From Clostridia bacterium (GTDB lineage Bacteria > Bacillota > Clostridia > Christensenellales > Borkfalkiaceae), in contig CAAGNQ010000013.1 in assembly GCA_900771345.1 (NCBI GenBank), positions 1 through 13,978 on the forward strand: 13,978 nt of DNA, given 5' to 3'. Below, piece after piece: positions 8,449 through 13,978 of the stretch (position 1 is its first letter; each line of letters starts with the position of its first letter). The notes beneath the pieces were generated by a model, which worked only from the letters and a program-made list of their open reading frames with translations, did no database searches and had not been told where the DNA came from. Both the position numbers and the translations under genes were made by a program.

Positions 8449-8479
8449 AAAACTCGGCTAGATTTTAGCCGAGTTTTTT
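8447..8479. terminator. Bidirectional intrinsic terminator between convergent operons
   Basis: A perfect 14-bp stem (8447-8460 with 8466-8479) surrounds the 5-base loop GATTT. The core CTCGGCTA is flanked by six A and six T, so each strand gives a GC-rich hairpin with a U-run. The left arm starts inside the permease stop codon. The right arm encodes the last few codons and the stop of the metal ATPase, so both coding ends are part of the terminator. Confidence 0.95.
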
Positions 8480-10366
8480 GCACCTGAATGAATTTATAAC
8501 TGCTACTAACATTATTCCCACGTCTGCAAACATTGCAAGCCACATAGGCATAGATAAAAGCAAACTTAGGGTTATTACTAAGGCCTTTACCACCAAAGGC
8601 AAAACAATATTTTGACGAACTATACGCATAATTTTTTTTGAATGGCTTATTAGATAAGTCAGATTTATCAAATTATCGTTCATTATAACTATATCTGCGT
8701 TTTGCACGGCAATATCACTTCCTATTGCACCCATTGCAACACCAACGTCAGCGCATACGATAGACGGGGCGTCGTTTATTCCATCGCCAACATACACCGA
8801 ACTCCCTTTAGTTTTATTCTTTATATCCCTTAGTTTTTCTAATTTTTCTTCGGGCATAAGGTTAGAATAATATTTGTCAACGCCAACTATTTGGCTTACC
8901 TTTTTAACTACGCTCTCGTTATCCCCACTTAAAATTACCGTACTGCCAATGCCTTGCTTTTTTAACTTGCACGCAAGTGATTTACCATCTTTTTTTACGC
9001 AATCTTCAAGATAAATTATACCTTCTAAAATCCTGTTTATTGCAAGATATAATATCACTTCCTGACTTTCTGCTTTAGTAAATTCAATTTTAAAGTCCTC
9101 TAGAAGTCTAGCATTTCCAACTATGATTTCCTCTCCAACCACGCTCCCTATCATTCCCTTGCCTGCAATTTCCTTATAGTCTTTTGGAATAATCTCACCA
9201 TTATAACTAAAGGCTTTTGCTATGGGATGGCTACTTAATCTCTCTAAAATACTTGCAAATTTTAGTATTTCTTCACAAGAATAATTACCTAGAGTTTGTA
9301 TGTTCGATATAGAAAATTTTCCTTTTGTTAGCGTTCCCGTTTTGTCAAAAATAATGCATTTTGCTTTGTTTAATTTTTCAATTGATAAACTATTTTTTGT
9401 CAAAATTCCCAACTTTGCCATTGCGCCTATTCCACAGAAAAAAGATAACGGCACGGAAATAACCATTGCGCACGGGCAAGATATTACTAATAGCGAAAGC
9501 GCTTTATATATCCACTTATCATAATTAAACTGGTCAAATAATGGAGGAATTAAAGCAATAATAATTGCAAGAATACATACAATCGGCGTATATTTTTTAG
9601 CAAAATTAGTTATAAATTTTTGCGCATTTGCCTTTTTCTCTTGTGTTTTTTCAACTATTTTAACAATCTTTTGACAGACGCTATCGTAATATCTTTTTGT
9701 AGTTTTAATTATAATCGCATCACCAACGTTTATCGAGCCACTAAAAACGTTACCTCCCACCTTAACCGACGAATATTTGCTCTCTCCAGTTATGGGTTTA
9801 ACGTCAAGAGTAGCCTCTCCTACAAGAAGTTCGCCGTCAATCGCAACTGCTTCTCCCTTATTTACGTGAATAAGACTTCCAATTTCAACCTCTTGTGGCA
9901 AAACGTCGTTAATACCTTTTTTTGATATTAAATGCACTATGCTCACCTTCATTTTAGCCGTCGCGTCTATTTGCCTTTTGGAAGATTGGGTTGCAACAGC
10001 CTCTAATAATTCACCAACCCTAAACAATAAAATAATTATTGCACCCTCAAACCCCTCTCCTATTATAAATGCAGTTATGCAAGCAATAGACATTAAGAAT
10101 TTTTCGGTAAAAATTTTGCCCTTAATTATATTTTTAAAAGTATCTAGCAGTAAATCAGCACCACATATGACCGTTGAGCAAACAAGCAGAATATAACTTA
10201 TACTTGCATTGTTTATTACAAAAGAAAAAATGATTAAAAATAGCGTTACCAAAATCCTTATTTCTTCGAATAAGTAAACTAAAAAAATCGGTTTATTTCC
10301 TTCGTCTTTTTTTATAATTTCATCACAATATCCACAGTCGCAAAAAGTTAAATGCTCTTTTTCCAT
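8465..10366 (-). CDS. cadA: P1B-type heavy-metal (Zn/Cd/Pb) efflux ATPase
   Basis: This membrane pump exports soft divalent metals using ATP. Its 633 residues contain TGES (actuator, 193-196), the transmembrane metal motif CPC (297-299), DKTGT with phosphorylated Asp341, the His-Pro pair at 380-381 and GDGINDAP (from 527). Lys594 and Asp615, in the last two membrane helices, have the same 21-residue spacing as the metal-site Lys and Asp of E. coli ZntA. This supports the Zn/Cd/Pb subgroup over the copper pumps. The usual N-terminal HMA domain (GMxCxxC) is absent and replaced by a short Cys-rich tail, FCDCGYC (8-14), which explains the below-average length. GAGG lies 5 bases before the ATG. 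The gene sits behind a metal-sensing repressor gene with operator-like palindromes. Whether zinc, cadmium or lead is the true substrate cannot be read from the sequence. Confidence 0.93.
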   Translation of the reverse strand: MEKEHLTFCDCGYCDEIIKKDEGNKPIFLVYLFEEIRILVTLFLIIFSFVINNASISYILLVCSTVICGADLLLDTFKNIIKGKIFTEKFLMSIACITAFIIGEGFEGAIIILLFRVGELLEAVATQSSKRQIDATAKMKVSIVHLISKKGINDVLPQEVEIGSLIHVNKGEAVAIDGELLVGEATLDVKPITGESKYSSVKVGGNVFSGSINVGDAIIIKTTKRYYDSVCQKIVKIVEKTQEKKANAQKFITNFAKKYTPIVCILAIIIALIPPLFDQFNYDKWIYKALSLLVISCPCAMVISVPLSFFCGIGAMAKLGILTKNSLSIEKLNKAKCIIFDKTGTLTKGKFSISNIQTLGNYSCEEILKFASILERLSSHPIAKAFSYNGEIIPKDYKEIAGKGMIGSVVGEEIIVGNARLLEDFKIEFTKAESQEVILYLAINRILEGIIYLEDCVKKDGKSLACKLKKQGIGSTVILSGDNESVVKKVSQIVGVDKYYSNLMPEEKLEKLRDIKNKTKGSSVYVGDGINDAPSIVCADVGVAMGAIGSDIAVQNADIVIMNDNLINLTYLISHSKKIMRIVRQNIVLPLVVKALVITLSLLLSMPMWLAMFADVGIMLVAVINSFRCKKLG

Positions 10367-10385
10367 ACCAACCTCAAAGTTATTT

Positions 10386-10422
10386 AATATATTATTATAT
10401 ACTAATATATTTCTTTTTTAAG
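10386..10422 (-). promoter_or_regulatory. Operator and candidate promoter in front of the metal ATPase
   Basis: A perfect 9-bp inverted repeat (10386-10394 and 10403-10411) has the core ATATTA-N8-TAATAT, the same half-sites and spacing as the site upstream of the repressor gene. A perfect -10 TATAAT (10399-10394) lies within it on the minus strand. The matching -35 position (10422-10417, CTTAAA) is poor, so a separate promoter is possible but weak. A bound repressor would cover the -10. Confidence 0.6.
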
Positions 10423-10444
10423 AAGGCAATATTTCTATTGCCTT
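10423..10444. repeat. Hairpin after the repressor gene, without a U-run
   Basis: A perfect 8-bp inverted repeat, AAGGCAAT/ATTGCCTT, has a 6-base loop and starts 3 bases after the stop codon of the ArsR-type gene. The minus-strand tail is CTTAAAAAAG, not U-rich, so it is a poor intrinsic terminator. It may instead attenuate, or stabilise a processed transcript between repressor and ATPase. Confidence 0.6.
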
Positions 10445-10447
10445 ATC

Positions 10448-10789
10448 TTAACAATCTTTATGCGCTAACGCAAGTCTAATAATATTAACAACGTGCTCGT
10501 CTTTAAGGGAATATAAAACGTGATTTCCTAGTTTTCTAGACTTTATAACGTGATTATCCTTTAATTTACGAAGATGCTGTGAGGTTATTGATTGTTTTAA
10601 CGCAGTTATTTCGCAAATATGATTTACGCAAAGTTCACCTTCAAGCAGGGCTAATAGAATTTTCATTCTACTATAATCACCTAATAGTGAAAAAATATTG
10701 CTAATTTTCTCAACGTTTTCGCAATACTCTTTCGAGCCACATAGCATATCTCGTATTTTTACGTGATTTTCACACTTGCAATCTTTCAT
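10448..10789 (-). CDS. ArsR/SmtB-family metal-sensing transcriptional repressor
   Basis: This 113-residue winged-helix protein should repress its own gene and the efflux ATPase until metal binds. The helix-turn-helix segment contains ELCVNHICEITALKQSITSQHL (about 52-73), the usual ELCV-start of SmtB/CadC relatives followed by the recognition helix. Potential ligands cover two known site types. One is an N-terminal Cys4/Cys6 with Cys54 of ELC, resembling the CadC alpha-3N thiolate site. The other is a C-terminal Asp97-x-His99-x10-His110-x2-Cys113, matching the SmtB/CzrA alpha-5 zinc site except that Cys replaces the final Glu/His. A GTG six bases upstream also opens the frame, but AGGAG (10799-10795) has a 5-base spacing only to the ATG at 10789, which is the chosen start. 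Being monocistronic or co-transcribed with the ATPase are both possible. Confidence 0.93.
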   Translation of the reverse strand: MKDCKCENHVKIRDMLCGSKEYCENVEKISNIFSLLGDYSRMKILLALLEGELCVNHICEITALKQSITSQHLRKLKDNHVIKSRKLGNHVLYSLKDEHVVNIIRLALAHKDC

Positions 10790-10797
10790 ACCCACTC

Positions 10798-10821
10798 CTA
10801 TATTAGTATTTGCTAATATAG
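10798..10821. promoter_or_regulatory. Palindromic operator of the ArsR-type repressor
   Basis: A perfect 9-bp inverted repeat, CTATATTAG-N6-CTAATATAG. It overlaps the last bases of the -10 box, the predicted transcription start and the edge of the ribosome binding site of the repressor gene. SmtB/ArsR proteins characteristically bind such A/T-rich dyads. The second copy in front of the ATPase shares the ATATTA-N8-TAATAT core. Confidence 0.85.
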
Positions 10822-10848
10822 TATAATTAATTTTTTGTTTTTTGTCAA
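10820..10848 (-). promoter_or_regulatory. Sigma-A promoter of the repressor (and metal efflux) unit
   Basis: TTGACA (10848-10843), a 17-base spacer and TATACT (10825-10820) on the minus strand. The -35 box lies only 5 bases past the spoIVA stop codon. The operator begins inside the -10, as expected for steric repression. Confidence 0.85.
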
Positions 10849-10853
10849 GTATT

Positions 10854-12332
10854 TTATAAAAGAATACAAATTACTCCACCACGATTTTCATTAACTATTC
10901 TAGTTAGAGTTTTGCGCATTTTCCCTTGAGTATCCTTAGGCATTGCGTTTAATTTTCCTGTTAGCCCCTCGTTAACTAAATCGTGGAGGGACTTTCCGAA
11001 CATATTTGTTTCCCAAATACCTTGAGGATTATCTTCAAACTTGTTCATAATATAGTTGATTAAATCTTCGCCTTGTTTTTCCGTTCCTACTATAGGCGCA
11101 ACCTCTGTTGCCACATCAACCTTCATAATATGTAAACTTGGTGCTGACGCTTTTAGTTTAACGCCGTATTTTCCACCCTGTTTTACTAAAACCGGCTCTT
11201 CAAGATTCATTTCTTCAACCGTAGGAAGAACAACGCCGTATCCACCTTCCTCAGCCTCATATAACGCATCCTTAATTTTAACAAATTTTTTCTTTTCTTC
11301 GGCAAATGATTTTATAAAACTCATAAGTTCAAAGTCGTCGTTAATTTTTTCACCACACTCTTCTGATAAAACTTTATAGTATAAATCGTCTTTGGCGACT
11401 AGTTCAAACTGACATAACCCCTCTCCAAGTTTTAAATCAACCAAATTTAGTTGGCTAAATTTATCGTTCTCTTCAAATGCGCTGTTCATTTCTGAATAAT
11501 CACGCATTTTGCACATATTTTCGGATGCGCTCTTAATTGTGCTTATCATATCGGATACCACAGGGTTATTTAATGGGAGCGCCTGCATCCATTTTGGAAT
11601 CTTAACGTCAAATGAAAACATAGGAAATTCTAGAAGAACCTTTTCCATTATGCCACTTATATCTTCAGCGTCCATTTGCTCAACGTTAATAAGTGAAACA
11701 AAAACACCGTATTTTTCTTCAAGTTCAACAGAAAGCCTCCTAGCATATTCAGATTCGGGCGCTTTGCTGTTAAGAACTATAACAAATGGTTTTTTTAACG
11801 CCTTTAATTCACCTATAACCCTCTCTTCTGCACTAACATAGTTCTCTCGAGGGATTTCACCAAAACTACCGTCAGTTGTAACGACTATGCCTATAGTTGA
11901 ATACTCATCAATAACCTTTTTAGTACCTATTTCTGCGGCTTTTTCAAAAGGCATTTCCTTATCGCTCCACGGAGTTTTAACAAGTCTTGGCTTATCCTCT
12001 TCTTCGTGTCCAACAGCGCCGTCAACCAAGTAGCCTACGCAGTCAACTAGTCTAACGTTAGCACTTGCTTTGTTTTTGAATTGAACCCTAACTCCGTTTG
12101 CAGGAATAAACTTCGGTTGAGTCGTCATAATCGTTTTGCCGTCTGCAGATTGTGGCATTTCGTCAGTAGCAATCTGCTTTTGAAGTTTATTACTTATATT
12201 AGGAATAACCATTTTTTCCATAAATTTTGTTATAAACGTTGATTTTCCTGTCCTTACAGGTCCCACTACTCCTAAATAAAAGTCCCCTCCCGTCCTCGTT
12301 GCAATATCTTTATAAATATCATATTTTTCCAT
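10854..12332 (-). CDS. spoIVA: Stage IV sporulation protein A, spore coat basement-layer ATPase
   Basis: SpoIVA polymerises, using ATP, on the outer surface of the forespore and forms the platform on which the coat is built; it also influences cortex formation. From the ATG at 12332 the protein has 492 residues, the same length as my recollection of B. subtilis SpoIVA. Key positions coincide: Walker A GPVRTGKST with Lys30, the MTT threonines 70-71, and Walker B VDCVG with Asp97. The C-terminus ends in GGVICILL, the region that contacts the SpoVM anchor peptide in B. subtilis. A longer frame from 12401 adds 23 residues with no family counterpart. GGGAGG six bases before 12332 settles the start. 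A candidate sigma-E promoter lies upstream. No terminator separates the gene from the downstream metal repressor. The gene is strong evidence for an endospore former. Confidence 0.98.
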   Translation of the reverse strand: MEKYDIYKDIATRTGGDFYLGVVGPVRTGKSTFITKFMEKMVIPNISNKLQKQIATDEMPQSADGKTIMTTQPKFIPANGVRVQFKNKASANVRLVDCVGYLVDGAVGHEEEDKPRLVKTPWSDKEMPFEKAAEIGTKKVIDEYSTIGIVVTTDGSFGEIPRENYVSAEERVIGELKALKKPFVIVLNSKAPESEYARRLSVELEEKYGVFVSLINVEQMDAEDISGIMEKVLLEFPMFSFDVKIPKWMQALPLNNPVVSDMISTIKSASENMCKMRDYSEMNSAFEENDKFSQLNLVDLKLGEGLCQFELVAKDDLYYKVLSEECGEKINDDFELMSFIKSFAEEKKKFVKIKDALYEAEEGGYGVVLPTVEEMNLEEPVLVKQGGKYGVKLKASAPSLHIMKVDVATEVAPIVGTEKQGEDLINYIMNKFEDNPQGIWETNMFGKSLHDLVNEGLTGKLNAMPKDTQGKMRKTLTRIVNENRGGVICILL

Positions 12333-12359
12333 AAAAAACCTCCCACACATTACACAAAT

Positions 12360-12388
12360 AATATATGAGAGGTTTGCTTTGGTTATGA
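12360..12388 (-). promoter_or_regulatory. Candidate sigma-E (mother-cell) promoter of spoIVA
   Basis: TCATAAC (12388-12382), a 14-base spacer and CATATATT (12367-12360) resemble the B. subtilis sigma-E pattern (about KMATATT-N14-CATACAMT). Seven of eight positions match the -10, with the ATA core in the -35. The spacing and placement, about 20 bases before the ribosome binding site, also fit. The region is A/T-rich, so a chance match is possible. Confidence 0.5.
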
Positions 12389-12412
12389 AAACATTTTGCA
12401 AGTAATTAAAAA

Positions 12413-13183
12413 TTACCTGTTTTCTTCTGATTTTATTTGACTATTTTGTCGTTGTGCTTGAGCCTTTTTTGCTTTCATTTTTACAACCATTTCTCTAATG
12501 GAGGTAGGATGCTCTTCACCGGAAAGCATTCTTTCAATGTTTTTTCTGTGTGCAAACCAGGTGAAAAAACAAATAGCAAAAATAAACATGTTCGAAATAA
12601 TATAAAAAGTTATAACCGTTTTATCTACTGACGCACTATATAACAAGTATAATCTTATACTGCACCCTATTGCAGGTGGAGTAATAGCAATAAACGAGCC
12701 CATTGCTCCAAACTCTGTAAAATAGATAAACAAAAGTGCCGCAACAAGTGCCATAATGAAAACTGATGCCCAGGTTATTCCATAAAAACAAGAACAGATT
12801 AAGAATACTCCTATCGACGAGGCAATCCCCTTTCCTCCTTTAAATTTTAAAAATACTGGATAAATATGCCCCATAACGACGCCAAAACCACAAAGGTATA
12901 TAGCCAAATCACCAATAATAAAGTCACACTCCTCAAAATATTTATCTTTAAACACGAGGTGCGCTAAAAGAGTAGGTAGTACACCTTTTAAAATATCAAG
13001 AAAAAAAGTCAAAAGACCAAGCGCAAGACCCAAATTTCTACTCATATTGAGAGTGCCGGGATTCCCACTTCCCATTGTCCTAATATCTGTTTTTTTAAGT
13101 TTTGAGATAAATATTGCCCAGTTTATATTCCCAAACAAATAACTTCCTATGACAAATATTACGAGCAATATAATTTTACTCAT
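12413..13183 (-). CDS. plsY: Glycerol-3-phosphate acyltransferase PlsY
   Basis: This integral membrane enzyme transfers an acyl group from acyl phosphate to glycerol 3-phosphate, the first step of phospholipid synthesis in most Gram-positive bacteria. The three PlsY motifs are present: GSYLFGNINWA near the N-terminus, GSGNPGTLNM (about 38-47), and GHIYPVFLKFKGGKGIAS in the middle, followed by AHRKNIERMLSGEEHP. Several hydrophobic helices span the protein. At 256 residues it is longer than the usual roughly 200, owing partly to a charged Lys/Gln/Glu-rich C-terminal tail and a longer loop. Three consecutive ATG codons (13189, 13186, 13183) are possible starts. The AGAGAGGG site directly before the first leaves proper spacing only to the third, which also matches the family. 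The start overlaps the end of der by 8 bases, indicating translational coupling. Confidence 0.94.
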   Translation of the reverse strand: MSKIILLVIFVIGSYLFGNINWAIFISKLKKTDIRTMGSGNPGTLNMSRNLGLALGLLTFFLDILKGVLPTLLAHLVFKDKYFEECDFIIGDLAIYLCGFGVVMGHIYPVFLKFKGGKGIASSIGVFLICSCFYGITWASVFIMALVAALLFIYFTEFGAMGSFIAITPPAIGCSIRLYLLYSASVDKTVITFYIISNMFIFAICFFTWFAHRKNIERMLSGEEHPTSIREMVVKMKAKKAQAQRQNSQIKSEENR

Positions 13184-13964
13184 CATCATCCCTCTCTCTA
13201 ACCATTATTTTAATAGGCGTCCCAGAAAAATCATATGCTTTTCTTATGCAGTTTTCTAAATATCTTTTATACGAAAAATGCATAAGCGCAGTTTCGTTCA
13301 CAAATAAAATGAAGGTAGGAGGGTTTACGCCAAATTGAGTTACGTATTTAATTTTAAGTCTTTTGCCGTTTACTGATGGTGGCTCGTTAGCGCGAACACA
13401 ATCCAAGATTAAATCATTTAATTGACCAGTAGATATTCTTCTTTGAGAGTTTTCCAAAACCTTTTGGCTTAAACCTAAAATCTTCTCCGTTCTAAGTCCC
13501 GTCTTTGCTGAAACGTATATAGGAACGATATAGTCCATAAATTTTAATTGTTCGCCCAAATCATTATTAAAGAGGTTAATTGTATTAGTATCCTTTTCAA
13601 TCAAATCCCACTTGTTCATAACGATAACTGACGGTTTTCCCTGCTCGTGAATATAACCACAAATTTTTACGTCTTGTTCGGTTACTCCTACACTTGCATC
13701 AATCATCATTATGCATACGTCTGCTCTTCTAATTGCTCCTAATGCACGAAGAACGCTATAATATTCTAGGTCTTCTTCAACGCTCTTTTTCTTTCTAATA
13801 CCAGCCGTATCTATAAGGGTATAGTCTATGCCGTTATAAGTAAAAGGAGTGTCAATCGCATCTCTTGTAGTACCGGCTATGTCAGACACAATAGTCCTAT
13901 CAATCCCTAGTAATTTATTACATAAACTGGACTTGCCTGCATTTGGCTTTCCAACAACTGCAAG
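13176..13964 (-). CDS. der: Ribosome-assembly GTPase Der (EngA), C-terminal part only
   Basis: Der is a tandem two-GTPase protein needed for 50S ribosomal subunit assembly. Only the second GTPase domain and the KH-like C-terminal domain are present. The reading frame stays open through the contig edge, so the first domain (roughly 170 residues) is missing because of assembly, not mutation. Visible G-motifs are P-loop GKPNAGKS (starting about 13952, upstream of the GTG at 13889 that would otherwise look like a start), GTTRDAID, DTAG, NKWD and SAKTG. The end, YKRYLENCIRKAYDFSGTPIKI, is the conserved C-terminal Der signature. The final codons DDDE overlap the plsY start. The last genomic codon before the adapter is Leu at 13964-13962. 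Confidence 0.96.
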   Translation of the reverse strand, partial: LAVVGKPNAGKSSLCNKLLGIDRTIVSDIAGTTRDAIDTPFTYNGIDYTLIDTAGIRKKKSVEEDLEYYSVLRALGAIRRADVCIMMIDASVGVTEQDVKICGYIHEQGKPSVIVMNKWDLIEKDTNTINLFNNDLGEQLKFMDYIVPIYVSAKTGLRTEKILGLSQKVLENSQRRISTGQLNDLILDCVRANEPPSVNGKRLKIKYVTQFGVNPPTFILFVNETALMHFSYKRYLENCIRKAYDFSGTPIKIMVRERDDDE

Positions 13965-13978
13965 AGATCGGAAGAGCA
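13965..13978. other. Illumina adapter remnant (right end)
   Basis: AGATCGGAAGAGCA is the start of the TruSeq adapter and the reverse complement of the end of the adapter at bases 1-30. It is not genomic, and any translation through it upstream of der is an artefact. Confidence 0.97.

Noticed and set aside
10423..10444. Hairpin between repressor and ATPase as an intrinsic terminator.
   Set aside because: The stem is perfect but no U-run follows on the minus strand, and the plus strand has no gene to terminate. It is kept only as a repeat.
12333..12401. A 23-residue N-terminal extension of SpoIVA.
   Set aside because: It has no family counterpart, and the strong GGGAGG site and matching ATP-site residue numbering support the start at 12332.
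13862..13889. A GTG start giving a complete short GTPase.
   Set aside because: The frame continues upstream through the P-loop GKPNAGKS to the contig edge, so this is an internal Val codon of der.
1..13978. Mobile elements, CRISPR arrays, tRNA or rRNA genes, toxin-antitoxin or phage genes.
   Set aside because: No transposase or integrase, regularly spaced repeats, tRNA-like cloverleaf or rRNA sequence was seen on either strand. The gaps between genes are all under 300 bases.

Overview
The window is a 13,978-base contig from a low-GC, endospore-forming Firmicute, probably a member of the class Clostridia. The main evidence is a full-length spoIVA (spore coat morphogenetic ATPase) next to der and plsY, consensus TTGACA/TATAAT promoters, GGAGG-type ribosome binding sites and a lipoprotein-dependent ABC transporter. 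I cannot name the species. Both ends are Illumina adapter: bases 1-30, and bases 13965-13978 as the same adapter inverted. The genomic sequence is therefore about 31-13964, and the two edge genes (glgB and der) are cut by the end of the assembly rather than by biology.

Layout, left to right. (1) 31-2891, minus strand: a carbohydrate operon, pgi (glucose-6-phosphate isomerase) followed by glgB (glycogen branching enzyme, 3' end missing), with a consensus promoter upstream of pgi. (2) 3045-5790, minus strand: valS (valyl-tRNA synthetase) as a single transcription unit, with its own perfect promoter and a strong intrinsic terminator. (3) 5806-8479, plus strand: a three-gene ABC importer of the NMT1/SsuA-TauA type (lipoprotein, ATPase, permease; substrate unknown). 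It diverges from valS and ends in a bidirectional terminator shared with the next unit. (4) 8465-10848, minus strand: a heavy-metal resistance unit made of an ArsR/SmtB-type repressor and a P1B-type Zn/Cd/Pb efflux ATPase. A near-identical palindromic operator, ATATTA-N8-TAATAT, lies in front of each gene. (5) 10854-13964, minus strand: spoIVA, plsY and der (the last cut at the contig edge), a conserved Firmicute neighbourhood that here lacks gpsA. A candidate sigma-E promoter sits between plsY and spoIVA.

Taken together this is mostly ordinary chromosomal backbone: central carbon metabolism, translation, ribosome assembly, phospholipid synthesis and sporulation. One small accessory-type metal efflux operon and one orphan ABC importer lie between the core genes. 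I see no mobile elements, CRISPR, tRNA or rRNA, no riboswitch and no evident new multi-gene system. The most informative details are regulatory: the paired metal operators with overlapping promoters, the absence of a terminator between spoIVA and the metal operon, the valS promoter that fixes its start codon, and a 10-bp tandem duplication that occupies the glgB ribosome-binding region.
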